Positions 9,784-20,165 of a stretch of DNA of 64,000 nucleotides are shown here, piece after piece. A model generated the notes under the pieces. That model was not told where the DNA came from. It was given only the letters and a program-made list of their open reading frames with translations, and did no database searches. A program made the position numbers and the translations under genes. This DNA is from Carnegiea gigantea (taxonomy: Eukaryota > Streptophyta > Magnoliopsida > Caryophyllales > Cactaceae), in assembly GCA_029747015.1 (NCBI GenBank), contig JAKOGI010000823.1, positions 25,001 to 89,000 of the forward strand, written 5' to 3'. The stretch's first letter is position 1. Each line of letters opens with the position of its first letter.

Positions 9784-12015
9784 GTTGAACGTTGACAAGA
9801 ACCATGTATCTGGTGGCACATTTCAGCAATGCTCTATTTGCGGCATCTGCTCTTCTGATCATTGCTCCAGTGCCACCAATGCAGACCCCATCACCCCCTC
9901 CTAGCCTCCTTTTTGCATCCCTGCTACCCCCAAAGCAGACTCCCCTGTTTCCCTTACGCTTCGGTCTTATGCTGCTCCTTCATTCCCTATCTCCTCATCT
10001 TGATTATCTAGTCCTCCCTCCTCGCTGCTCCTTTGAATAAAGGCCACCAACAAGATTATGTATGTCTCTCTCTTCCCCTGTCCTAACTGGTGTATAATTA
10101 AAACCATAGCTTGTTTGGTTTTTTTAATGTCTTTTTTTAAAACCACCCTTCTCGATTGCTCATCGTGGCTGCATTGCACACCAGCTACTTACTAAATGGA
10201 GTTGTCTTACAAAATGTGGCCGTCAACAGAGGTCTTTAAACTTCTGGCTTCAGCAAGAGTTTTTGGGAAAAAAAAGGAAGGGCAGATTTCATGCGTGTAA
10301 AAGCATCAAATCAGAGTAGGAGGCCTTGAGATTTTAACCACCGGTTTAAAATTAGGAAAGATAAAATGGACTGATCACCGATGACGAAGTGCTTTCAGGG
10401 ATTTTTGTGGCTTTCATCCTTCTGAAACGGTGATAAATATGGAAAATCCTGCTAGAAGGCAAAATTGTTGGACACTGCAATAGAACAGTAGCCGTTATCA
10501 TCTCAATAGCGGGAATTTTTTTTTTTCCTCACTTCATCAATCTGGCTTATAATTGCTTTGGCTTTTTCGATCTTTCACCCAGAGACGTACCTGCAGTTCA
10601 AACTCCTTGGAACCTCCTCAAAGTCAAGCTACTTGTGGTTCAAAATGACGCCATTTCTATTCCTCCACTGTGTCCAAAGAGTTGCAAATGAACCATGCCA
10701 CCCACAGCATTTTATTAACGTTGCATTTGAGAGCCAAGTGAATGCAATTGATCAAAGAAACCCTATATCTTCCCGGAGATTTTCGCTCTTCTTTCTCTTT
10801 CAACAAGCATTGGTCTTGTATTATTCAGCATGCCCAGCACTGGTATCCACGCCATCACCTCAACAATTGGAGGGGCACGCTTCAGCCAAACAAAGCGAGG
10901 TAGGTTGTCTACCTATGACACAGTATATTCCTCCATAACTACGGCATCTGAAATTCTCTTCACCAAAAGTCCTTGAAAATGGGAAGAGGCCTTGGACGAG
11001 GGGATCCTTTGTCCCCTTTCTTTCTGTGCTAGAAGCTAAATCTCCAATCAGGCTGTTAATTAGCTCTTGGGTAGGGCCTGTCGATGGTTTGTGTTTGTAG
11101 GCGAAGACAACGTTCAAATAGGCCATCTTCTATTTGTGAAAAACTAGAGTACTTGGAGAACATTAAGGGTGTTTTGCCTTTTCTTTTTATGCAAATTGGA
11201 AATCAGAAAATACTTTTGGAGATGTTATTATTAACATGAAAATGTTTTTGTAATTTTCGGATAATGTTTTGTTTGGATATATTTTACGTGAGCACTTGTT
11301 GTTGGATAAGAATAGAATTCTAATATGATTTTGATTGGAACAATTTCTAGGAAAGCACTATTTCGTTAGACAAGTTAGTAGAATTTGATTTTGTCCTGTG
11401 TTCTTTTCTTTTTATTGAAGTTAGGAGTTTAGGTTAAGTATTTGCCTATAAAATGTTGCTATAGATTTGTTATTTGATAGATTTCTGCGTTTAAAAAACT
11501 CTCAATTCATTAGTTGCAATCTCCATCAAATAATGGATCTACAACTTTTTTGTAGGAAAATACTAGCCTGGATTTCTAGGTTTGATGAAAAGAAAAAACT
11601 ACACGGTAAAATAGAATTCTAACACCGTGTCTTGATAAGGGCTACTTTTCTAAAAACTATACTAATAAGATATCTCATTAGAATTATATATTACTCTAAA
11701 TTCTAATTGTTTATATAAAATATATACGAACAAATTATTATCCTAAAATTATAAAAATATTTTAATATTAATAATAACATCTCTAGAGACATCTTCTCGT
11801 TTCCATTTTGCATCATTGTTGAGTTCATGGCCTGTCTCGCCACCATGTTCTCAACTTTTTTCCAAAATGCCGCCTGTTGTTCTTTTTTTTTTCCCTAAAT
11901 GCCATTGTATTATAATAGTTTCTGCCAAAATTCCAAAATACAGTTTTTTTATTTAATAATAATAATATAATATGTTGCAAAATAATGATGATGACGATGA
12001 TGATAATAATAATAA
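9784..12015. other. Intergenic sequence, no gene recognised; possible LTR remnant and GAT/AAT repeat
   Basis: No supported gene. Open frames at 9792-10040 (Pro/Leu-rich), 10558-10938 (+) and 10860-11126 (-) show no family motif. Around 11290-11640 the composition and a TATA-like gcctataaaatg near 11446 resemble an old LTR, but no partner was found. About 11984-12015 is a GAT/AAT microsatellite. A low-complexity block near 11860-11945 has an inverted relative at 13885-13985. Confidence 0.45.
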
Positions 12016-12388
12016 GCAAAATGATAAGTGTCTCGCTACAAGACACTTAATAAGTGTCTTATTTTAACTTAAAAATCATACTACTTTGTTTTTAAATTGA
12101 AAAAAATGGTAGGATTGAATTACAGCTTATAAACTATATAAAATTATCTTTTAATGCATAATTTATCGCATTTATAAAATACGCGTATTATATGTACTTG
12201 CGGATAGGGTTAATGCATTTAGGGTATCATTTAATATTTTATTGGCGTAGCCGACGAATATTCAAGATTAATAATTCATAATTAAGAGTAATCATTGAAA
12301 AATTTGTGATTTTAAATCATAAAATATGTTAATTATAACGAGACAAGACACTTAAAAGTGTCTTGCAGTAAGACATATATCACTACCC
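12016..12388. mobile_element. MITE candidate with ~45-bp imperfect terminal inverted repeats
   Basis: The left end (12021-12065) and the reverse complement of the right end (12340-12384) align over about 45 bp, sharing CAAGACACTT followed by AAGTGTCTT. The interior (about 280 bp) is AT-rich and non-coding. Both sides carry TAATAATAA (12007-12015 and 12389-12397), which would be a 9-bp target duplication as made by Mutator-like transposases. That sequence is microsatellite-like, so the duplication could be coincidental. No transposase is present. Confidence 0.5.
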
Positions 12389-12397
12389 TAATAATAA

Positions 12398-12802
12398 TCC
12401 TTCATCTCTTCCCTACTCCACCCTAACCTAGACACGCCCAGGCCAAACCACCACTACTGCCATTAACACCGCTGGAAGAGCTGACCATGCAATGTGCAGT
12501 CTAATGGAGGCCCTGTTGCGGTGAGACCAGTGTAGAGGTGAGATTGGTGTAGATGAGATAGTGATCGTAATGAAGTCGCCGGCATTGTGGGAGCCATCAA
12601 TGATGAAGCGAATCAGTTCCAAATTGAGCCGATGTTAGTTGGGGGGTGGGGGATGAGCTCGGAGGGAGAGAAGGAAGGGAAGCAAAGGAACAACAGAGGG
12701 AAAAGGAAAGTATAGGGAGGGTGATTTTTGAGATTGGAGATAGAGGTCGGGGGTGTTTAGGGTTGGGGTTTTGGTCGACATAACGGCGAACTTTGCGGTG
12801 GT
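12398..12802. other. Intergenic interval, no gene recognised
   Basis: Mixed-composition sequence with purine-rich tracts near 12655-12720. Open frames 12428-12622 and 12635-12841 on the minus strand have no recognisable family content. Confidence 0.4.
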
Positions 12803-12807
12803 TATTG

Positions 12808-12952
12808 TGTTATGGATTGGACCAATTGCAAGGTATGACACTTGTCTCGCATCGGTTGTATAGGCAACCGATGAGGGGTTTATAGACTAAATGGGTTCTC
12901 TCACCTAATAGGCTAGTCTTTTGGGATGAGTTCTCCTATTTGGTCTGTAACA
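12808..12952 (+). repeat. TRIM left terminal repeat
   Basis: 145 bp. It contains a perfect 9-bp inverted repeat CATCGGTTG...CAACCGATG (about 12853-12876) that is retained in the right copy. Confidence 0.92.
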
Positions 12953-12954
12953 AT

Positions 12955-12966
12955 TGGTATCAGAGC
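12955..12966 (+). promoter_or_regulatory. TRIM primer-binding site (tRNA-iMet)
   Basis: TGGTATCAGAGC, an exact initiator tRNA-Met primer site two bases inside the left terminal repeat. Confidence 0.93.
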
Positions 12967-12969
12967 CAA

Positions 12970-13200
12970 CTCGGAGTGGTGGCCCACAGAGTGGTAGCCT
13001 GGGGGGAGCCAGCCGTAACCAACGTGGCCGTGACCAACGAGGACTAGGAGTGGTGGCCTGGGGGAGCCAGTCGTGACTAACGAGGACTTGGAGTGGTGGC
13101 CTGGGAAAGAGCCAGCCGTGACCAATGAGCACTCGGAGTGGTGGCCCACAGAGTGCTGGCTTGGGGAAGCCAGCCGTGACCAACGAGGACGTTGGCCCTT
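12970..13200 (+). repeat. TRIM internal repeat units
   Basis: About four head-to-tail units of 45-70 bp, each holding a GGAGTGGTGGCC block followed by GAGCCAGCCGTGACCAAC or a close variant. Unit length varies because a CACAGAGTG segment is present in the first and last only. Confidence 0.8.
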
Positions 13201-13213
13201 AAGGGGAGTCGAA

Positions 13214-13358
13214 TGTTGTGGATTGGACCAATTGCAAGGTATGAGACTTGTCCTACATCGGTTGTATGGGCAACCGATGAGGGATTTATGGACTAAATGG
13301 GCTCTCTCACCTAATAGGCTAGTCTTTTGGGATGAGTTCTCCTATTTAGTCTGTAACA
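13214..13358 (+). repeat. TRIM right terminal repeat
   Basis: 145 bp, about 93% identical to the left repeat and followed by the second TATTG target duplication. Confidence 0.92.
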
Positions 13359-13363
13359 TATTG

Positions 13364-14112
13364 GAGCAGGGTGGTGGAGAGCGGTAGAGTTATGGCAGTT
13401 GGATTTTGAGTTTATGGTGCCAAAAGGTGGGTCTAACTGTTTCTCAACTTCAGTATCATAAAACGTGTCCTTTTTCACATTTGTCAGCTCGTCGTTATCC
13501 TCAGAATCGCCTCCATTTGCAAGGTATCATCCTCGCTCTTCTCTCAAAATGCATCAGAAATTCAGAACATCCACCCTAGCTGTCTCCTTTGCCCATCTTG
13601 ATGAGAAAAAAAGAAGAGGTTCGGAAGGAAAGATTGAGGGGAGGGCTGGCTATGGTGGGTTGCGTGGCTATGTATTGGGGAGGAAAGAGAAAGAAGAGTA
13701 GAAGGGGGTGGCCACTACGTTGCCGCCTCCTTGGTTGGTCCTATGGCATCGGTAATATTGACATGGCCATTAGATGGCTGGTGGTGGTGTTTCAAGGTGG
13801 GGGAGAGGAGAGAGAGTCATTCTTCTTCTTCTTCTTCTTCTTCTTCTTCTTCTTCTTCTTCTTCTTCTTCTTCTCCTTTTTAAAGAAAAATTGTCATCTA
13901 ATGGCATTTGGGAAAAAAAAAAAATGATAACGCAATGGCATTGAGAACAAAGAAATGCACATGGTAGCATTTTGGAAAAAAAAAAAAAAACAGGAAAACA
14001 CAGTGCGCAAATTGGGCTATGAACTCTATCATTATCCCCAATTTGAAAAAGCTCATCCTTATGCTTTAAAATGTGACAGAAGGGAGACCCAAAGTGTAGT
14101 TGTTGAAATTTT
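13364..14112. other. Intergenic interval with microsatellite
   Basis: No gene recognised. It contains the TTC repeat at 13820-13873 and two A-runs (13911-13924 and 13976-13990) inside a block related in inverted orientation to 11860-11945. Confidence 0.45.
13820..13873. repeat. (TTC)n microsatellite
   Basis: About 18 uninterrupted TTC units. It creates an artefactual poly-Arg frame on the minus strand. Confidence 0.97.
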
Positions 14113-14240
14113 TTAGGAGCAAACCTTGGCCGCCTTTTTGTACATGTCAACAGCTAAAACTTCTGCAAGCTGCACTTCCAGCTGCATTCCAGCATTGATA
14201 AGATCAGTGCACGCCCAATCAATCTCTGAATGAGAGTCCA
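14113..14240 (-). pseudogene. Exon-like fragment left of the SIRE insertion, unidentified host protein
   Basis: On the minus strand a short open stretch reads DSHSEIDWACTDLINAGMQL, then EVQLAEVLAVDMYKKAAKV, with a helical, protein-like pattern and a possible splice donor (AAG followed by GTTTGC) near 14120. The sequence across the SIRE element (25078-25530, same strand) also has exon-like pieces, so the SIRE may have landed in a gene or pseudogene. I do not recognise the family. It may be chance. Confidence 0.3.
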
Positions 14241-14274
14241 TCCTGCATAGTGCTAGGTTCAATTACCTTCAATA

Positions 14275-14279
14275 GGGTT
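14275..14279. repeat. Target site duplication of the SIRE element, left copy
   Basis: GGGTT, repeated exactly at 25073-25077. Confidence 0.88.
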
Positions 14280-15652
14280 TGATAGAAATGAGAGCACACA
14301 AACACAAGAGGGGGGTGAATTGTGTTGCCAAATTTTCGTAGTTTTCTGGAAACAGGCTTAGACCCTCTTCGGATAGACTATTTATAACACGCCCAGAAAA
14401 CGGAAATGCAGCGGAAATAAGTAGAAGAGAAGGTGAACACAGGATTTTTACGTGGAAACAGCTCTAGCCCAACTGAGATGAAAAACCACGACCTACCTCT
14501 GTAGGATTTTCACACCACTTCACTATTCGGGCTAAACACGTTACAATGTAACCCTCACCGTTACAACTTGTAACTCACACGTAACCGTCTTCCCTAAGAC
14601 TGGTTACCCCACATCCAAAAGTCCCCTTGACTTGGACACACTCAACTCACTTTTGAAAGAGAGAGAATAAGATGGACACCTTACTTTTGAATGCTTCTAA
14701 TAAGCTAGTGTAAGGTACAAATATGCTCCTAGTATGCCAACTTTGAAAGCTCAATCTGGCACACACTTGGGTCAGTTTTCTTTATGAAAAATATGGCTCT
14801 TAAACTCTGAAATATTGCTGTGAAAACCGATAAAGAAAATGAGTGTGGAGTCTTGCTTAAATAGAAAATCAAGTAGAATAATCACAAATATTTTCTAAAA
14901 AGAAAAAGCTTGGGCCACAAGGAGTGGAAAGTGTGAGCTGAAAATTCCCACTAACTAGTTGAGCTACACGGTTATTTTCAGCCACAAAAACTCAGTAAAT
15001 CATCCAATGATTTTCTCCACAAATTCAGCCATTTTCTAAAAATAGAGATTTTGTTACTTGGAGAATAAAGCACTCTAGAAATAGACTTGCAATTCTCCCC
15101 AAGTTTCTCATAGCCAAAAATAGTCTCTTTAGACTAAATAATCAGCAGAAAATCTTGCTCAAAAATCTCAGAGACGTTAGCCAAAAATCAGAGAAGAATT
15201 CGTGAAAAATGTTTTTGCAATTTGACTTGAGAATATCCTGAACACCTTGTGTCCAGAACTGTTCTGAGATAATGTTCTGAAATATTTTCAAAAAGCAAAA
15301 CCATTTCAAGTAAGTGTTAAATCAAGACTTTCTAATTGGCATATTAACAAGAATCTAAGAAAATAAAACTTATAACAAACCAAGACTCTTGTTGAATCAA
15401 CCGGACATCTTGTAGAAAAACAACTTGCTGCTCCAAACACCTTGCAGAACTGATCCCCAGGCTGTTCTGGATTCCTAAATCAACTTATCTTGAGAACCTG
15501 TTCTTAAGACCTGTTCTTAAGTATAGTTAACCAAGCAATTTCAAAGTATTTCAAACAACATTTGGAATCTGTTTGAACAACACACTCAAGTATATATTAC
15601 ATTTGTATTTGTTATCATCAAAACCTTACATTATATAAGGATAGGGTCAACA
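14280..15652 (-). repeat. 3' LTR of the SIRE element
   Basis: 1,373 bp, TGATAGAAAT...GGGTCAACA on the + strand. It includes a segment of about 270 bp (roughly 14668-14938) that is missing in the other LTR. Confidence 0.92.
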
Positions 15653-15666
15653 ATTTCCTCCTTTTT
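15653..15666 (-). promoter_or_regulatory. Polypurine tract of the SIRE element
   Basis: Minus strand AAAAAGGAGGAAAT directly upstream of the 3' LTR. Confidence 0.85.
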
Positions 15667-16110
15667 GATGATGACAAACCAAATGACCATATTGACCATT
15701 CATAAGAAAACAAAAATTGGTTAGTGCCAAATATTCAAGTCACACAAGAGCAAACAAAAGCAACGAAAAATTTAAGAAAGTCAACTCAACCCTAGTCAAA
15801 ATAAAACAAACATGGTCATCCCTATCTTCCCCCTTTTGGCATCATCGAAAAAAAAATATTGGCAAACAAGTTAAAATAGGGTGTTTGCAATCACCACCAC
15901 TTGGGTAATGGAGGAAAAACAACCTGCGATACACTCAAGTATATGGTACGTTAATGATATTGGCCATCCAAGTCACGCACAAACAATTAACTTTAAGAAA
16001 ACAAGCAAAGCATAGCCAACCAAGATTAGGATAACCATAATAGCAGTTCCGAACAGTGTCGAGAACAGGCAGAAAAGTGAGAAAGAAGGGAAGACAGAAC
16101 AGGGAAGGAA

Positions 16111-18226
16111 TCAGGGGATAGAGCTGTTCCAGGGAGGAGGAGAAGAGAATTTGGCTGAGAGAGTTAAAAGAATCGACATGAAATCCTCATGGCGCTTGGC
16201 ATTGAAAGCCTTCTCTTCAGCAAGAGCAGCTTGAACTTCAGCAAGCTTGGTCTTCAATCGGGATTGATTCAGTAGCAAGGTATCAACATGAGGCTCACTA
16301 GAGGAAGAACCAGGAACAGGGGGAAAGGGTGTTCGAGGCCCCTTTTCTGAAGCTGCTTGGTCTGCTCTGACCAATTTAAACCCGCACCCCATTAGAGTGC
16401 TACTCCCTATTGCATCAATCATCTGCACCCCTACTTTCTTCTATAGAGAAATCCTAAAGTGCTAAAACACAAGAGTCAGTAAAAAACCATACCCCAGATC
16501 ATGTTCTCTTGAGGTGTTTGCAATCCTGGAGATATGGGGAATCATGATTGCCGGGAGGTTAATTTGCTCTCCTCTATCCATAAGGTCAATAAAACATTGA
16601 TCCATAGCATCCGCAAGATTGCAGCCTTGACCTCTAGGGATGATATTCTTAATAATGAACCAAAAGAGCAATTGATGAAGAGAAGTCATGTCACCTTTCT
16701 TGACGGACTGGGGGGCTTTCAACCTTGTTTGCTGGTTCAGTGTTTGAGTTAATTGCAGCAGCCGTGCTGTCCCAAGCACGGTCTTGTCCTCCCGGACATA
16801 CATATTAAAACCTTCAGCAGGAACACCCAAAATTGCACCCAGATCTTTGGCATTGAATTTCAGTTGCTTCCCATTAACTTCACTTGTCACACAGCATTGG
16901 TGACATTATAATTCACATAAAATTCGGCCAAATCTGGGACAGAACACCCCAGTTGGGTGTTTGCAAACAGTTCCAGCCACCCCAGGGCCCTGAGCTTGTC
17001 CAGAAACACTTCCAGACCCTGTTTCTGAAAGTATGTCACCGTCACAATTTTGCCCCGCACCACACTTATCTGAAGAAATTAGGCCAATTTTGAAGTGGTG
17101 GGTGCTGCCTTCTTTGCCTTTTTGGAGCTGGGGTCTTCAGGTTCATCCTCAGCAGGGCCCTGTTTGGGGACCTATTTGGGAGAAATCTTCCGCTTAGAAA
17201 CAGTCTTCTTGGAGGGTGTTTGCTAGGTAGGTGGGTTCTGTTCAGAGCTAGGTTCGGCTGGAGCTTTGCCTTTGCCCTTGGCAGGTGACTCGGCAGGAGA
17301 GACCTGGGGAGAGCCCCGTTCAGCAGGGGCTTTCCTGGTTTCTCGAACAGGTGAGCTCTCTGGTGAGGAAACAATCTCCTCAACCAGGGGAGGCTTCTGT
17401 TTGGAGGAACCAGTTGGTTTAGAAGGTCAAGAGGTGCTTTGAGAGGCTAATCTGTAAGACTTTCTGGAGGGTTTAGGAGTAGGTTTAGGTTTAGCAGATC
17501 TGGGTTGTGAGGGTGAAGAGGAGGCTTTAGCTTGCTTAGCCTCTTTAGCTTGCATGCCCTTAAACTGTCAAACAAGCGGGAGATTCGTTCGTCCCGTAGG
17601 CACCTTAATTCTTTTCTTCTTTTGACCCTCACCGGTTTGGGGTGTTTGCACCGGTGTTGTTTGAACATTTTCAACAGGGGTCTCAGACCCCTCAACCAAA
17701 TCTACATCAATATCAGCAACCTTCTCCGCAAAATCATCCAACCTCTCTTCAAAAACAGGACTGGGCTCGGGTTGTGGTTTATTAAAGTTAAAAACAGGTT
17801 CCGACCTTGTTTCTGCCAGCATAATTTCACACCCAGTTATATGCACATCATTCGAGTCTCCCTCAGACGAGTCATCATCCACATCAACAACATCAACAAC
17901 CTCGGTTTGGACCTCACTCGGTCCAGCGGCACTTTTAACCCCAGGTGGTTCAAGAATAGGTTCGAACAACTCCAAATCCCATCCAAATTCGGGTGGTACA
18001 TCAGCCAAACCCAGACCCACAGAGCTCAAGTTCACACAAGTTAAAAACCCAAAAGGTTTCGAGATAATTGGCAAAGGAGGCAAAAATTCAAACCTCATAC
18101 CTCCAAAAAGTACTGGAGCAGTGACGCTGCAGCCGGCGGAGACGCCATGCGTGACCGCTTCGAAGCCGGAGCTGGGGCGGCGATTGAGCTACGTTTGCTG
18201 ATGGTGAGCTTGCCGGAAGTCGCCAT
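16111..18226 (-). pseudogene. SIRE extra ORF downstream of pol ('putative plant transposon protein')
   Basis: This is the additional coding region between RNase H and the 3' LTR. It begins at an ATG (18226-18224) with MATSGKLTISKRSS, followed by an acidic, Pro/Glu/Asp-rich stretch (17568-18098, e.g. DVVDVDDDSSEGDSND) and a Lys/Pro-rich stretch (17066-17695, in shifted frames). The conserved part (16462-16890) has KFNAKDLGAILGVPAEGF, LHQLLFWFIIKNIIPRGQG and INLPAIMIPHISRIA, matching the 'putative plant transposon protein' domain common in such elements. The C-terminus (16111-16428) is helical: LLNQSRLKTKLAEVQAALAE. In SIRE elements this position is called env-like, but I see no signal peptide, fusion peptide or membrane anchor here. 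At least three frameshifts break it. Confidence 0.75.
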
Positions 18227-18731
18227 TGAAGCAAGGAGCTGAGGTTTGAGAGTTTTAGGGTTTTAGGATTTTAGGGTTTGAGAAGAAGAGAGTTTTCAGG
18301 AGAGAGTTTCGGGGGAGAGATTTTTGGGAGAGAGATTTTCGGGAGAGAGAGAAGCAGAGGAATGTGAGTAGACGCAGGAGCTGTGAAGTCGGCCATTTTT
18401 GCAACCAAAAAAAAAAAAAATAAAGACTCCCAGCCGTGCATGCCTTGAGAAGAGTGAAGGATTTAAAATTCTGAACAACTGAATTAACTACCTGAATTGC
18501 ACACGTATAACAAACAATGACCATACCTGTTCGTGGCGCTTGTTCTTGAAGTCAATTATTCGGTAACAAAGGACAATAAGGGTAATATCATCAGACCTCA
18601 ACGAGTGTCAACAAACTATATTCCACACATGTGCTAAATATAGCACCAATCTTGACTGCAACCAATAATTTTAACAAGCTTGACCTGAAAAAATCTTTTA
18701 ACTAACCAAGCATTGGGGGTTAATAAGATGA

Positions 18732-20117
18732 TCAAGTTGTTTTAATTAAACCCAGTTCAAGTCTATTCTTCTCAAATTGTTCTCTGCTTAGTGCTTTGGT
18801 GAAAATATCAGCAATTTATTTATTAGTGGTACAAAAACTCATTAAAATCAAACCCTTTTCAACATTATCTCTCAAAAAATGATGACGAATGTCAATATGT
18901 TTAGTCCTTTTATGTTGACATGGATTTTTGGAAATATTAATTGCACTTATATTATCACGAAAAATAGGAATGCATCCCGTGTCAACACAAAAGTCTTTGA
19001 GTTGTTGCCTTATCCACAACAGTTGAGCACAACAAGAGGCAGCTGCAACATATTCAGCTTTTGCTGTGGACATGGCAACTGAGTGCTGTTTCTTGGTTGC
19101 CCAAGATACCAAACAGGGTCCAAAAAAATGAGCCATACCTGAGGTGCTTTTTCTATCAACCAAAAAGCCTGCATAGTCAGCGTCAGCATACCCAACAAGT
19201 TTAAAGTTGCATCCTCTAGGATACCATAAAGTTAAATCAGGTGTGTGTTTTAAATATCTAAGAACCCGTTTAACAGCTTTCAAATGTGATTCTTTTGGCT
19301 TAGACTGAAAACGGGCACACAAACCAATACTGAAAACAATGTCAGGTCTACTTGCAGTTAGGTAAAGAAGCGACCCTATCATACCCCTATAAGATTTCTC
19401 CTTGACTAAGGGACTCCCATCATCCATTACCAACCTGGTTGAAGGAGAGATGGGCGTATCAATGGGCTTGGCTGATTCCATTTCAAATCACTTAAGCAAT
19501 TCCTTGATATATTTTTGTTAATGTATCATGGTGCCGATTGAAGTTTGCTTAATTTGCAAGCCTCAGAAAAAATTAAGCTTACCCATCATGCTCATTTCAA
19601 ACCCACTCCTCATCATTTTTGAAAACTCTTCACATAAATCATTGTATGTTGCACCAAATATAATATCATCGACATATACTTGGACAATTAACAGATGTTC
19701 TCCCTTAGATTTTAGAAACAAGGTATTATCAACTCTGCCTCTTCTAAAACCATTTTCCAATAAAAAGTTTGATAAACGTTCATACCAAACTCTAGGAGCT
19801 TGTTTTAAACCATAAAGTACTTTGTCAAGTTTAAAAACATGATTAGGAAATTCCTTACTTTCAAAACCAGGGGGTTGCATTACATACACCTCCTCTTTAA
19901 GGTATCCGTTGAGGAATGCACTTTTCACATCCATCTGATATAGTTGGATCTCCATGTGGGCTGCAAAAACTATCAAGATTCGAATGGCCTCAATCCTTAC
20001 AACAGGTGCAAAGGTTTCTTCATAATCAATGCCTTCTTCTTGGTTGTAGCCTTGAACCACCAGTCGGGCCTTGTTTTTAGTAACTATTCCGGACTCATCA
20101 AGCTTGTTTCGGAACAC
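18732..20117 (-). pseudogene. pol: SIRE reverse transcriptase and RNase H
   Basis: RT (19563-20117) reads [20 protein letters not shown], then [32 protein letters not shown] and the catalytic [12 protein letters not shown] short broken stretch follows (19482-19562), then the connection and RNase H (18816-19481) with MIGSLLYLTASRPDI, YADADYAGFLVDRKSTSG, STAKAEYVAAASC, FRDNISAINIS and RTKHIDIRHHFLRD. After one stop the frame ends IADIFTKALSREQFEKNRL, with the final stop at 18732-18734. Catalytic residues look intact and only a few stops break the frame. A stop near 20160 separates it from the linker that follows integrase. Confidence 0.92.
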
Positions 20118-20165
20118 CCACTTGGTGCCAATAGTTGATCTGTCTTCCGACTGAGGTATAAGATG

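Larger units (their letters stand above)
12808..13358 (+). mobile_element. Complete TRIM (terminal-repeat retrotransposon in miniature)
   Basis: A 551-bp element has 145-bp direct terminal repeats (12808-12952 and 13214-13358), both starting TGTT[A/G]TGGATTGG and ending GTCTGTAACA. The primer site TGGTATCAGAGC sits at 12955-12966 just inside the left repeat, and a polypurine stretch (AAGGGGAGTCGAA, 13201-13213) lies before the right repeat. It is flanked by a perfect 5-bp target duplication TATTG (12803-12807, 13359-13363). The 250-bp interior has no coding capacity and consists of about four related units. The two terminal repeats differ at about 10 of 145 positions. TRIMs are mobilised in trans by LTR elements, so this one is non-autonomous by design. 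Confidence 0.93.

Noticed and set aside
9792..10040. Pro/Leu-rich 82-codon frame
   Set aside because: No family resemblance, and an overlapping minus frame of similar quality exists.
12905..13387. Several open frames across the TRIM
   Set aside because: TRIMs are non-coding, and the frames arise from the internal GC-rich repeats.
13770..14150. Minus-strand frame with a long poly-Arg run
   Set aside because: It is the reverse reading of the TTC microsatellite at 13820-13873 and has no homology-like content.
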